A stretch of DNA of 64,000 bases from Planctomycetota bacterium (GCA_002746535.1 NVWA01000008.1:1935-65934); one strand, 5' to 3'; counted from the first letter of the stretch, positions 39,101 to 46,819 are shown. Numbers and translations: made by a program. The notes: generated by a model not told the origin, from the sequence alone.

Positions 39101-40461
39101 CTTTTGATTTAGATTACATCTCGACTACTGCACTATCATTAAATGGCGGATCTATTAAAGATGCGGGTGGTAATAGCGCAACACTGACCTTAAGTGCACC
39201 TGGAGTAGCAGGATCATTAGGGGCTAATAAAAATATATTAATTGATACTTCTCCTGTTTTATTAAATGGTGCTTTAGCAGCTAATAATGTTTATGTTGAT
39301 ATTACTTTTAGTGAAGGGGTTTTTTCCACTGCAGGCACTGGCGCGTTATTAATAACAGATTTAAGCTTAACTTTTACGGCCAACAGTGGTACAGCTACGA
39401 ATGTAGAGATGACATCTTTATTATCAACGAGTGATACTGCTTTAGTAGGTGGAGAGATAACCGTAAGACTCATGCTAGCAGTTACAGGAATAGTTTCAGG
39501 AGCTGAAACAATAAACATTCAACCTGTTGCCAATAGTATTTTTGATGATGTTGGCAATGTGATGAATTCAAGCGAAACAACAGGAAATCTAAATCTACTT
39601 GTCGATGGCTCAATACCAACGGTATTAAATATCACTTCATCCGCAACTAATAGTACCTATGATATCTCAGATACAATCCCTGTTTCCGTAAAATTTACTG
39701 AAATAATTACTGTTTCAGGTACCCCAACGCTTACATTAGAAACTGGTGCTACGGATGCTATTGCATCATATGTTAGCGGCAGTGGGTCTGATACTTTAAT
39801 ATTTGATTATATCGTTAGTGATGGGGATGTTTCTTCAGATTTAGAAGTAGTGGGTACCAGTTCTTTAAATGTAAATACGGGCTCTATTAAAAGTGCTTCT
39901 AGTATTGCAGCGAACCTTTCATTGCCAGCTAGTGGAGTAGCAGGTTCTCTAAGTGCCAATAAAGATATTGCGGTTGATACTTCGGTACCATCGATCACTG
40001 CGATAACAACGACAAAAGCTAATGGCACCTACAATAAAGATGAGACGATTTCAATAAAGGTTACATTCAGTAGGTCTGTTACATTGTCTGGAGGCGATTT
40101 TAAAATGGCACTAAATAGTGGTGCTATTCTTTCAGTTTCAGTAATATCTGGCGATTCAGTAGATCTTATATATACCATCGGTGAAGATGATTCTTCTTCG
40201 GATTTAGATATAAATGAAATCATGATTACAAGTGGTGCTACCTTAATTGATTCTAAAGGGCGAGCTCTAACGTTAACCTTACCATCATCTACGTTTGCAT
40301 CTTTATATGCAATTGTAGTAGATACGACATCAAAGTCAGGTGGTGGCGGTGGAGGAGGGTGTAGTTATTCTGCGACAGTTTCTGATGAGAGTTGTGCAGA
40401 ATGGTTGTTTATGATATTAATCATTTTGGTTTCACCAATTTTCTTGAAGAGTAGAAAATAA
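33163..40461 (+). CDS. Giant repetitive surface protein with C-terminal sorting-like tail
   Basis: This 2432-residue exported protein has a signal peptide (MAKGHYLIPVLLIALIFSFSPTFA). The N-terminal half has at least four modules of the form W-x-G...NW...NW...P...D-x-V/I-x-F, starting near residues 26, 376, 764 and 1124. They are separated by beta-helix-like, Thr/Ser/Asn/Gly-rich strands. Residues of about 1665-2380 are tandem Ig-like domains of roughly 100-115 residues (YSKGETVNIQITFSESVTL, YKKNDVIVIQVVFSEVVSI, YDISDTIPVSVKFTEIITV, YNKDETISIKVTFSRSVTL). The end is a run of seven glycines and Cys, then a short spacer, a hydrophobic helix (EWLFMILIILVSPIFL) and KSRK. That architecture resembles GlyGly/Synerg/MYXO-CTERM sorting signals. 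Probably an adhesin or surface-layer component; cysteine and tryptophan are otherwise rare. Confidence 0.82.
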   Translation: MAKGHYLIPVLLIALIFSFSPTFAADRYVRAGGGNFNDVNTWSTTSGGGVSGGVPTAADDVYLDALSGQLTINVASVCRSIDARYYTGTITHTSAVALSIGDGTAGAGNVALRFSESMIYTLGNVITSEINFISTANPAVQTVDFAGKPSGNITYNGALGSWKMTGDHTTGPTATVTLTNGTLDANGEAFSWGHFSSNNANTRTLSLNAARVAITGTGNIWDVIASLTLSAAPASRLSITNTATSSKTFAGAGETTYGRVLFSGDNITITGSNTFYEIGVHNAGLPNGLILTAGTTQTVTSFTTNGYASNLSIIKSDTPATPATITKTSGIVSVNYMSIKDITAATGGTATWFAGTNSFDGTGNGGGVPWSFTNPGGRYWVGGGASTNWDATVPTNWSATSGGANNASVPASTDNVFFDSNSGTGNSVISVANNIRSLNTTGYTGTITHNEAIVLSIGDATPGANNVALEFGSGFSYILLHYETSQIDFISTSTIVQSVNFAGKTSGAVYYNGAGGSWLMTGPHVAVNAKVRHYTGTLNTNSQNCFWGNFTNFTAVNATMTLGSSLITIRNTLPTSGGQANTFAAGNTSGSFIISPNSATIKIIEAGYMRSIRISCRDWNGMSCEFQVDGSNTNFPHFYLHDNSASECKLRNFTVTTAENAVAGVDDAILIGGRHSGSWLTLTGELNLSGYSSARRLRVSSYNTTIREIKMAGVNVTCSNVDFANLTFSSTTASEIPKVLSGITGGAGDLGNNTGITFTTGIPLYWYSNTAGTKLWSDTSNWYLATAGAGGLANRTPLPQDDAIFDSDSFSNAAGAIIIDSDISRIGGDINCSAVAVIANTPTWNFSADVVNFGSVTLASTAKLILTADDGVKFYMAGFSSGTPFSLTSNTAEFPNAEILLNESLYFDYSAANVFNIVDAFKGNSSNSTVLNTQGVVDFNNQDVTTGNFNAKSGTITMGSGTIDLKGSGAAWTCPAGVTVTANTKAITLSDTTGTPKVFAGGDKSYGDITISGAGITSYTFSGNNTFNSFTDSKTVAHDLIFTTGSTTTFTNAISIAGSADNFVTLSSSATASVFNWSKAGGTVNCDYLVLSNSTVAGGAVYNAGVNTVDGGSNTGWTGLTNQAFTWTGTVSVNWTDAGNWQGGVVPTNTDVAYFTGAFNNPCTINATSNCNVKGINVSQGYTSAITQASAMIIGSRGFEFGGGGFVGGSQTITNARFFRQFGGTFTSTSGDHEITAPGGVDLFGIFAGTYVHNGGLVTIVGAGNGTITTPAGSPFNNLTLKTSGAIFGTFYVANDFNRFAGSNNNLNSDVYLSGDYLGTGGTAGGTGTIRFTGTGTQSVTNPNLPSVIVNTTGPLLVPADITIGGDWTRTTGTVTWNANKATFNNVTNGDITITSGVFYDLELSKVATNTVNLVDAVSVANDLTISSLANLNGSNIEIMGDYTVSLYNWVGTSTMVFKGTGSSNINASGRQGVSTEIDKTAGTITLASNFNIYYTGHDLTITDGDLSLAGFSLTVADNFIVNDSLTLNGSEAITVNSSTANADSNAKFTINPTTSTIIYIDSTVTAVITKLAKTFNNLELGASKLHEVATGSNNGITVSGILSSNGTTSTRSLLRSLSDSATAWELTLNGTSTLANKVTVKNSDASSGTAVLATGSLSLGTNTNWVGLEGLPVITSILSTSNSGAYSKGETVNIQITFSESVTLAGGNLLIGLNCGATVSIGAFTGTTATVAYVIGSDENASILNATSVVLSAGTIQSSSAIDADLSLPSTNISSNKSITIDSIAPVYTTVTLESSNAYVDITFDVAVYNTNGGSGALDAADFTLSFARNGGNATGVVISSVVNPTGAALVGGEKIYRLNLSITGAVSGTESMIIVPTSASIFDVAGNVANTSITSGIISLFDQISPTVTNVTSTNADGNYKKNDVIVIQVVFSEVVSILGTPQLTLETGSTDHVVNLSSGDNSNTLLFNYTVKENEATFDLDYISTTALSLNGGSIKDAGGNSATLTLSAPGVAGSLGANKNILIDTSPVLLNGALAANNVYVDITFSEGVFSTAGTGALLITDLSLTFTANSGTATNVEMTSLLSTSDTALVGGEITVRLMLAVTGIVSGAETINIQPVANSIFDDVGNVMNSSETTGNLNLLVDGSIPTVLNITSSATNSTYDISDTIPVSVKFTEIITVSGTPTLTLETGATDAIASYVSGSGSDTLIFDYIVSDGDVSSDLEVVGTSSLNVNTGSIKSASSIAANLSLPASGVAGSLSANKDIAVDTSVPSITAITTTKANGTYNKDETISIKVTFSRSVTLSGGDFKMALNSGAILSVSVISGDSVDLIYTIGEDDSSSDLDINEIMITSGATLIDSKGRALTLTLPSSTFASLYAIVVDTTSKSGGGGGGGCSYSATVSDESCAEWLFMILIILVSPIFLKSRK

Positions 40462-40477
40462 TTTCAGGAAGAAAGTT

Positions 40478-40834
40478 TTGGCAATTCAAGAATGGCTAGA
40501 TGAAGGTGAGAGCGTTATAGATTCCTGGTCTATTTATATTCTTAAAGCGGCCTCGGTTAATAATTCTGCCGGTAAAATTTATGTGACAAATAAAAATTTT
40601 CGATTTGATATTCAAACCTCAATGGTAAATTCGCCGGCAGGTTTAATGTTGGCGAATGATGGTAGGCATCTTGTTGTCCCTTATTCCGAAATTGCAAAAG
40701 TTGAACTCCAAACACAATTGCTAATCATGAAAAATTTAAAGCTGGAACTTAAATCCGGAGAAGTGTATGTTTTTCGATTTGGTATTTTGTCACCTGCAAA
40801 AGCAATTGAGGAAATCCAGAAACGTATCAACTAA
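40478..40834 (+). CDS. Small GRAM/PH-like domain protein (TTG start)
   Basis: This 118-residue cytosolic protein begins at TTG, chosen because AGGAAG lies 6 bases upstream and no ATG exists near the conserved start. The sequence (ESVIDSWSIYILKAASVNNSAGKIYVTNKNFRFD, then VVPYSEIAKVELQTQLLIMKNLKLELKSGEVYVFRFG) has the strand pattern of a GRAM/PH-like domain. Such domains usually bind membrane lipids or act as adaptors. There is no signal peptide or membrane helix. It follows the giant surface-protein gene by 16 bases and is presumably cotranscribed. Its end overlaps the end of the convergent PhyH gene by 8 bases. Function beyond the fold is unknown. Confidence 0.6.
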   Translation: MAIQEWLDEGESVIDSWSIYILKAASVNNSAGKIYVTNKNFRFDIQTSMVNSPAGLMLANDGRHLVVPYSEIAKVELQTQLLIMKNLKLELKSGEVYVFRFGILSPAKAIEEIQKRIN

Positions 40835-41699
40835 TACCTGGTTTCCAATCTGGCACGATACTTGTGTAACCATCCAAATAATGGTGATATTTTTGATCAA
40901 GTCTAGCTTTAAAATCATGAGTAGATTTTGGCCAATCCCAAGGGGCATTAATTTTAATGCGTTTAGGTCTAAACCCGATTGCACCACAAGATAATCGAAT
41001 TTCATTTTCTTGATTTGCGTTGGCCGCATGATAGGTGTTTTTAGTAAATAATATTAAATCGCCCGGATCTGTGATAATTGGAATCGCCCCTGGGATATCA
41101 AATTTCTGATAACCCTCTTCTGTATCACCAATACGTCTAAAGCTTTTTTTATAATTTGTAAATTCAAAACCTTCTGGTAATTGCCAATCTGGTTTATGGG
41201 AGTTTTCAATGACATAGAGGCCTCCATGACTAGGTCTTGAGCCTGTTAAATAATACCATGCGGAAAAGCCGTTATAATCAAGAGTAGAATTGTTGAGTAC
41301 TTCGTTAGCGCTTGTTGGACTTTCGCCTGTCTTTAGTTGACTTAAATCTGTGTGCCACGAGACAACTGAGCTTCCTTTTTCCCGAGCTATGCAAGCAGAG
41401 CGGTGAAAGCAAAGTTCATCCGTATTATGTAAATATTTAATAATGTTCATATGTGGATTATGGTCAAGTAGCAATAAAGCTTCAGGTGCTTTTTCAATAA
41501 AATTTAAGCAAGTTTTGGATTGCCATGATTCGTTGAGCTTTAATTTCTGTGCTTCTCGAAGTGTTGCTGTTTTTAAGGCGTCTAAAATTTGATTTGATAG
41601 AACTTGTTTGACAAGAGCGAAGCCATGCTCATTGAGGCACTCTTTTATAGATGATAAATCCGAATATTCAAAATGATGTTTGTAGGTGGTTTCTAACAT
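40827..41699 (-). CDS. Phytanoyl-CoA dioxygenase (PhyH) family protein
   Basis: This Fe(II)/2-oxoglutarate-dependent oxygenase-like protein has 290 residues from the chosen ATG (MLETTYKHHFEYSDL). That start has AGGAGCACTT directly upstream; a longer frame to 41771 lacks a ribosome site. The iron site is visible as His-x-Asp in VVSWHTDLSQL, with a distal histidine in FTKNTYHAAN. A 2-oxoglutarate-binding arginine follows in NEIRLSCGA. Bacterial PhyH-family enzymes hydroxylate diverse small molecules, so the substrate cannot be given. It is divergent from an AraC-type regulator across a 173-base region with an inverted repeat, suggesting control by that regulator. Two further PhyH genes are at the right end of the window. 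Confidence 0.82.
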   Translation of the reverse strand: MLETTYKHHFEYSDLSSIKECLNEHGFALVKQVLSNQILDALKTATLREAQKLKLNESWQSKTCLNFIEKAPEALLLLDHNPHMNIIKYLHNTDELCFHRSACIAREKGSSVVSWHTDLSQLKTGESPTSANEVLNNSTLDYNGFSAWYYLTGSRPSHGGLYVIENSHKPDWQLPEGFEFTNYKKSFRRIGDTEEGYQKFDIPGAIPIITDPGDLILFTKNTYHAANANQENEIRLSCGAIGFRPKRIKINAPWDWPKSTHDFKARLDQKYHHYLDGYTSIVPDWKPGIS

Positions 41700-41779
41700 A
41701 AGTGCTCCTGTCGTTTTGCATGGAATGAATAAAATAAAAGGAATCATAGTTGAATTTAGACTGTATCCCATGTTGAAAA

Positions 41780-41826
41780 ATGCTAATTTAATGTATATAT
41801 CTGCTATTAATTAATAAAATTAGCAT
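41780..41826. promoter_or_regulatory. Inverted repeat between PhyH and AraC genes
   Basis: ATGCTAATTT (41780-41789) and its exact reverse complement AAATTAGCAT (41817-41826) are centred 37 bases apart in the shared promoter region. A shorter palindrome CATATTAATATG lies at 41845-41856, 17 bases before the regulator's start. The place and symmetry fit binding sites of the divergently encoded AraC protein; this is inference. Confidence 0.45.
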
Positions 41827-41872
41827 AATAAATTGTTAAAATATCATATTAATATGTATTTAACTGCAGAGG

Positions 41873-42682
41873 TTGAAAATGCTATTAAGCGCAGGGACTA
41901 GTAATCACTCTCGTGATTTTAGATTCGAGAGAAAAGAAAATTTTCCTTATTGGACATTCAGCTTTTTTCACAAAGGTGAGGTATATATAAAGTCCCGTGG
42001 AATTGAAATTAAGGTCAAAGCATTTGATTTAAAATGTTTTAAACCTAATACCCCTTATAGCACAAGGATTGTGCCTGGTAGTAAATATTGGAAAGGTGAT
42101 TGGCTAATAGGCGATATTAGACCTGAGTGGGTAGACTTAATAAACTGGAAAGAAGAGGTGCCAGGTATTTATGTTATAAATGTTGCGGCTACAAATTATC
42201 AAGAGAAGATTAAAAAGCATTTTAGGGAAGCCTTGAATTGCGTATTTAGTTCAGAGCCAAATGCACCTCTATATGCTATGCATGCATTAGAAAAAGTTTT
42301 TATCCTTGCTTCTAAACTAAATGATAAATATTTTGACAACAGAGATAGGCGAATAATTAAAGCAATTGAAGTCTTATCGACAACATTTACTGAGTATATG
42401 GATGTTGAAATATTATCTGATGAAGTAGGGCTTTCACCTTCTCGCCTAGCACATTTATTTACAGAGCAAGTAGGAGAATCTCCTATGAGTTACCGTGAAT
42501 CAATTCGTCTAAATCATGCCAAACAATTATTAATCGGTAGTGGTATGACCATACAAGAAATTGCCATGGAAGTAGCATATGATTGCCCTTTCCATTTTTC
42601 TAAACGATTCAAATTCAGAGTTGGTGTTTCTCCAAAAAATTTCAGAAAAAACCTAGAAGACCCCGATTATGACCATGGGTAG
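41873..42682 (+). CDS. AraC family transcriptional regulator
   Basis: This 269-residue DNA-binding regulator starts at an ATG preceded by CAGAGGTTGAAA. The N-terminal part (YWTFSFFHKGEVYIKSRG, KPNTPYSTRI) is a cupin-like sensing domain. The C-terminal AraC double helix-turn-helix spans about 165-262 (VEILSDEVGLSPSRLAHLFTEQVGESPMSYRESIRLNHAKQLL and MTIQEIAMEVAYDCPFHFSKRFKFRVGVSPKNFRK), with the usual second-helix F-x-x-RF-K pattern. It is divergent from the PhyH gene and very probably regulates it and itself. The ligand is unknown, probably a sugar or small metabolite, as in related regulators next to catabolic genes. Confidence 0.88.
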   Translation: MKMLLSAGTSNHSRDFRFERKENFPYWTFSFFHKGEVYIKSRGIEIKVKAFDLKCFKPNTPYSTRIVPGSKYWKGDWLIGDIRPEWVDLINWKEEVPGIYVINVAATNYQEKIKKHFREALNCVFSSEPNAPLYAMHALEKVFILASKLNDKYFDNRDRRIIKAIEVLSTTFTEYMDVEILSDEVGLSPSRLAHLFTEQVGESPMSYRESIRLNHAKQLLIGSGMTIQEIAMEVAYDCPFHFSKRFKFRVGVSPKNFRKNLEDPDYDHG

Positions 42683-42690
42683 GTCTATTC

Positions 42691-43539
42691 CTATTTAACT
42701 TTTTTATCCAAAGAATATTTCGATAGTTTTTTCTTTGAGAATTTAATTTTTAAAGATTTTTGTGATTTTACCATTCCTTTGATCGTTTCTTTTATACCCT
42801 TATCATAAATGTGCCAATCATTTATAGTGACCTTTTTAAATTTCCAGTTCATAGCGTTATAACCAATTTGCATTTGAGTGTCACACTTTGTTCCAAAGGC
42901 AAATATTTCTGTGGGCATTTTTCTAATAATATACTTATCGGTTTTTTTATTGGTTTTGCCTAATAAGAAGGCGCACTTATTAAATTTTAGATTTTCGAAT
43001 GAGTCTGGTAAATTAGTTTTAACCAACACAATATTCTTATCTCTAAATAAGACGTTTTCGTAATATAAAAGTCCAGAAGTTGGTGCTGTTATCATCACTT
43101 TTGCGTGTTTGTGATATCCATTTGGAGCGAAAGATCCGTTTTTAATAACCCCTGATGTTGAACCTTCAAATTTTATAAAGTTAGATGTTGTATAAAAATT
43201 TGTTAGATTGCATTTTGCATTGATGAAAAATATATTTCGAATATTAAGAAGTTTCACAGGTGATTTTTTTTTGCCTAAAATATTTAATTCACCATGTACT
43301 CTGATATCCGAACTTGCTGTGGTTCCTTTAATAATAACACCTGGTAATAATGTTAACTTTGCACCTTTTTCAATTACCATAGACCCATTTAGTAGATAGG
43401 GAGCTTTTCGTCCTTTTAATGTTAAGTTCTTAGAAATTGATTTTGGAAGTTGGAGTCCTTTCTTACCTGCTGAAAAAAGTTCCACGTCGTTTAATAGTAG
43501 AATGCTAAATGAGAAGAGAAGAACTTTCAGAGTTTTCAT
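42691..43539 (-). CDS. Secreted beta-helix-like hypothetical protein
   Basis: This 282-residue protein has a signal peptide (MKTLKVLLFSFSILLLNDVELFS) and AAAAAAGGATCAAAC before its start. The middle (GSMVIEKGAKLTLLPGVIIKGTTASSDIRVHGELNILGKKKSPVKLLNIRN) has the rhythm of the 'left end' of right-handed parallel beta-helix proteins, where a template for polysaccharide binding starts. The C-terminal part is lysine-rich. I recognise no catalytic residues. It is convergent with the AraC gene (8 bases between stops) and faces a 333-base intergenic region. It is probably a cell-surface or periplasmic protein; function is unknown. Confidence 0.6.
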   Translation of the reverse strand: MKTLKVLLFSFSILLLNDVELFSAGKKGLQLPKSISKNLTLKGRKAPYLLNGSMVIEKGAKLTLLPGVIIKGTTASSDIRVHGELNILGKKKSPVKLLNIRNIFFINAKCNLTNFYTTSNFIKFEGSTSGVIKNGSFAPNGYHKHAKVMITAPTSGLLYYENVLFRDKNIVLVKTNLPDSFENLKFNKCAFLLGKTNKKTDKYIIRKMPTEIFAFGTKCDTQMQIGYNAMNWKFKKVTINDWHIYDKGIKETIKGMVKSQKSLKIKFSKKKLSKYSLDKKVK

Positions 43540-43872
43540 GTTTGATCCTTTTTTAGGAAGTTAGTTTGTTAGAGAATTTTTGTGTTATACGTTTTATTTA
43601 TTATTCTATGTTATCTGAATAAAAATAATTAAGATTTTCATGTTCCAATATCTGCATTTCTGTGCATAAAAGTATAAATACGAAAAAGAACCTTCGAAGA
43701 CAATTTATTTGGAAAGTAATTTCCTTTTCCTCCTAATATATTTGGAATTTAAAAAACAGAATCGCTTTATTGCAGAATATAATTAATTTACTTCAATATT
43801 ATAATTGAACTCAAATGTTATAAGATTACTTTGAATAAAACTTAATTAATTTGTAGTTGAATAAATTCTTGA
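43540..43872. other. AT-rich intergenic region
   Basis: These 333 bases lie between divergent genes, so they should carry two promoters. I see no gene, no clear palindrome and no RNA-like structure here; the sequence is very AT-rich. Confidence 0.4.
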
Positions 43873-44616
43873 ATGATAAAAAATAGATTTTTAACCATTT
43901 TAATTTTTTCGATTTTGTCTTTCTCTATTTGTGCAGATGAATTGCAAATTGCCTTTGAAGATTTGAAACCAAATCATTTTTTTAATCTGAAGAAAGAAGT
44001 AGTTGGCGGTGATGCAGATGTTTTAAAGATTATTTTTAAAAAGATGAAAATTAAATTTAAGTTCGTAGAAGTTCCTTGGAAACGAACACTTTTCAGCATT
44101 GAAAATGGCGATATGGTCGATGTCGGCATAGGTGCAAAACACACCGATGCTCGTGCTAAATTCGCATTTTATTCTGAACCCTATAAAAGTATTCAGCATC
44201 ATTTGTATGTTCTTAAAAATGGTAGCAAAAGTAAGTCGCTATTAAACTTATTAGAAAGAAAAAAAACGATAGGTTTGGTCATTGGATGGGGTTATCCAAA
44301 AGAGATTTCTGATTTAGTGGAACTCAAAAAATATAAAAATCAAATATTTAGAATAGCCAAATTTGAACAACTGCCCGAAATGTTATCAAAAAAGAGAGTT
44401 GATAGTATTATTGCCGAGCCAGCAGCCTTAATTAGCCTTCCTAAGGGTAAGATTTATGAGAGCAAATGTATTGTTGTTGAAAAATTTTCAGAAAAACTTC
44501 ATTTTCTTTTTTCTAAGAAAAGGGTCAAAGAATCAGTTGTAAAGCGATTTAATAACGAATTAAAAAGAATAAAAGCATCCGGCGATTTAACTAAGATATA
44601 TAAAAAGTATGAATAA
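43873..44616 (+). CDS. Extracellular solute-binding protein, family 3-like
   Basis: This 247-residue exported protein has a signal peptide (MIKNRFLTILIFSILSFSICA). The mature part is a family 3 binding-protein fold: ELQIAFEDLKPNHFF, GDADVLKIIFKKMKIKFKFVEVPWKRTLFSIENGDMVDVGIGAK, RAKFAFYSEPYKS and a C-terminal LKRIKASGDLTKIYKKY helix. Family members bind amino acids or related small solutes. No ABC permease genes are adjacent, so it may be an orphan sensor or cooperate with a transporter elsewhere. It differs clearly from the protein at 9270-10136, which has a long N-terminal linker. The ribosome site is weak (AATTCTTGA before ATG). Confidence 0.8.
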   Translation: MIKNRFLTILIFSILSFSICADELQIAFEDLKPNHFFNLKKEVVGGDADVLKIIFKKMKIKFKFVEVPWKRTLFSIENGDMVDVGIGAKHTDARAKFAFYSEPYKSIQHHLYVLKNGSKSKSLLNLLERKKTIGLVIGWGYPKEISDLVELKKYKNQIFRIAKFEQLPEMLSKKRVDSIIAEPAALISLPKGKIYESKCIVVEKFSEKLHFLFSKKRVKESVVKRFNNELKRIKASGDLTKIYKKYE

Positions 44617-44714
44617 AGTTGGCTTTGATTTTTTGAGTTGAATATTTCCTTGATCAATAGAAAGGTACGATTGAAATAACTCTTTAAAATATTGCATTAA
44701 ACTTCCATCCTGAT

Positions 44715-45200
44715 ATGCTAAATATTATGGAAAATTTAAATGATCCTAATAATTTAACTGTTGCTGAAGCTATCGAGAATTTTTTTGTGCATCGCAAATT
44801 GATGGAAAAAGGACTCCCGAGAGATCAATGGTACAAAGATAATTGGGTTCGTATTCCAATCAGGGGTTATCGCATTCCGATATTACCTATCCATGGATTT
44901 AAAACTTCATTCATTTTACATGATATGCATCATGTCGTAACCGATTATGATATTAATATAAAGGGTGAATTGGAAATCTCTGCCTGGGAGTTAGCCAGCG
45001 GAGGTTGTGGACACTTTTATTTGTTTTGGGTCGATCGGTTTATTTTTATGACATTTGGTCTTATTGTTTATCCACGTGCAACCATTGCCGCTTTTCGATA
45101 TGGGCGAAAGCATAAAAACTTATTCAAGCGAAAGATTGACGAGGTAATGAAGATGCAATTACATACCTTACAAGAAGAGCTCGGCATCAATATCACCTAG
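44715..45200 (+). CDS. Coq4-like small protein
   Basis: This 161-residue protein has no signal peptide. Its central motif HDMHHVVTDYDINIKGELEISAWEL (His69-Asp70-x-His72-His73 with Glu85 and Glu92) resembles the HD-x-x-H...E metal-binding signature of Coq4-type proteins. A hydrophobic stretch follows (GHFYLFWVDRFIFMTFGLIVYP), which might attach it to the membrane. Coq4 participates in ubiquinone synthesis in eukaryotes and some bacteria, but shorter relatives have no assigned role. An ATG at 44727 (MENLNDPNN) is an equally plausible start; neither has a clear ribosome site. It stands between the solute-binding gene and the GH-like gene. Function is uncertain. Confidence 0.55.
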   Translation: MLNIMENLNDPNNLTVAEAIENFFVHRKLMEKGLPRDQWYKDNWVRIPIRGYRIPILPIHGFKTSFILHDMHHVVTDYDINIKGELEISAWELASGGCGHFYLFWVDRFIFMTFGLIVYPRATIAAFRYGRKHKNLFKRKIDEVMKMQLHTLQEELGINIT

Positions 45201-45397
45201 CACAAGTTTCTAGCTTGTATTCTAGCAAGTCGATTTTCGTAATAATTATAATATGTTGAAAAAAGGGTATACCCTACTAATGAACTTCCCTTAGGTGAAT
45301 ATTTTATTGTTACTATTTTCAAACTATAATTTATTATTCTACATATTCTGCCTATTATGTTTATAAAATTGGAACGAAATTACTAATGGGAGTCTAT

Positions 45398-46810
45398 ATG
45401 GCAAAAACAAATAATATGAAAAAACGTTGGCGTGATGCCTTTGGTCTTGATGAAGTCGTTCAACGAGTTCGACCGGAGAAAACTGACAAATTACTTAACA
45501 ATCCACATAAAGGCACCGCAACCTTCCAAAGATTTAACGGAGATAAGTTATATCCAGGTTTAGATTGGGATGACAGAGAAGGCCCTATGTGGTTTAGGCC
45601 ACCGGGCAAAATAATGAAAAATAAACTATACCCTGATACAACAATTTCTTATTGCCGATGGGCCTGGGCTCTTCTTGAGCCTGAACAAGGGAAGATTCGC
45701 TTTGACATTATTGATCAAGCTTTAGAAGCAGCACGTTTACGCGGTCAAACATTGCAATTTCGTACACAACCTTGTGTTGGTGATAATGGACCAAAATGGT
45801 ATTTAGATTTAATCGGTGAGACAGAACATAATATTCAGCAAAATACTGGCCGCAGTTATATGGATCATACTAACCCGCTTTATCTAAAAGAATGGGGGCG
45901 TCACATCAAGGCAATCGGCAAACGCTATGATGGTCACCCAAACTTAGAGAGTGTAGATATCTCCATTGCTGGCCCTTGCGGAGAAACTGGTGGCAATGCC
46001 CCACAACAACTCCAAATTAAAATTGCGAACATATATTTAAATGCCTTTAAAAAAACGCCCTTATTATCGCTTATCAATAAAGTTCAAAAATACTTAAATG
46101 CGAAACAATCAAACAAAAGACCTCTTGGTTGGCGACAAGACTGCTTCGGTGATTTTAGTGGTGATTTAAAAAAACTTGGTGGAGTACCGGATCATCTTTG
46201 TTGGAATCACATGTATGATGCCTACCCAAAAGTGCTCGCAAAAAACAATATGGGAGATAATTGGAAAAAAGGGCCTGTAACTCTGGAAACATGTTGGACT
46301 GTCGCTTTTTGGAAAAAAATGAATTGGGATATTGATGAAATTCTTGAGCAAGGATTGAAATACCATCCAACCGTCTTCATGCCAAAATCAGTTTTCATCC
46401 CAAAAGAATGGGCAGATAAAATCTATGAGTTTAATAAAAAAATTGGTTACCGCTTTTATTTACATCAAATGAATCTTCCATTAGAAATCAAAGCCAATCA
46501 AAGCTACACAACTGAAATCACCATCGATAACAGAGGATGTGCACCCATTTATCACGATTACAAATTTGCACTCCAATTTGTTCAAGGGAAAAAATCACAT
46601 GTGATTACCTTCAAGCAAGACATCCGCGCGTGGCTTCCTGACTTCACTTTTTTCGCAGAGAAGATCACCATTCCAAAAGCACTAAAAAAAGGTGAAGTAA
46701 AGGTATTTTGTAGTATCGTTAACGACAATAAGAAGCCTGTTGTTAAACTAGCCATTAAAAAAATAACAGATGATGGTTGGCACCCACTCACTTCTATTGA
46801 TATCATTTAA
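45398..46810 (+). CDS. Cytosolic GH-A/DUF4832-like glycoside-hydrolase-related protein
   Basis: This is a 470-residue protein from the ATG with GGGAG five bases upstream; an ATG at 45386 overlaps that ribosome site and is rejected. It shows the opening NPHKGTATFQRFNGD and YCRWAWALLEPEQGKIRFDIIDQALEAARLRGQTLQFR, typical of TIM-barrel GH-A-like proteins (GH42/GH5-like, often linked to DUF4832). Candidate active-site acids lie in VDISIAGPCGETGG and in LETCWTVAFW. The C-terminal third (YTTEITIDNRGCAPIYHDYKFAL) matches the DUF4832-type beta-sandwich. No signal peptide is present, so it would act on imported oligosaccharides. Substrate is unknown. It is followed by a hairpin and the convergent oxidoreductase operon. 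Confidence 0.7.
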   Translation: MAKTNNMKKRWRDAFGLDEVVQRVRPEKTDKLLNNPHKGTATFQRFNGDKLYPGLDWDDREGPMWFRPPGKIMKNKLYPDTTISYCRWAWALLEPEQGKIRFDIIDQALEAARLRGQTLQFRTQPCVGDNGPKWYLDLIGETEHNIQQNTGRSYMDHTNPLYLKEWGRHIKAIGKRYDGHPNLESVDISIAGPCGETGGNAPQQLQIKIANIYLNAFKKTPLLSLINKVQKYLNAKQSNKRPLGWRQDCFGDFSGDLKKLGGVPDHLCWNHMYDAYPKVLAKNNMGDNWKKGPVTLETCWTVAFWKKMNWDIDEILEQGLKYHPTVFMPKSVFIPKEWADKIYEFNKKIGYRFYLHQMNLPLEIKANQSYTTEITIDNRGCAPIYHDYKFALQFVQGKKSHVITFKQDIRAWLPDFTFFAEKITIPKALKKGEVKVFCSIVNDNKKPVVKLAIKKITDDGWHPLTSIDII

Positions 46811-46819
46811 AACTTATAC

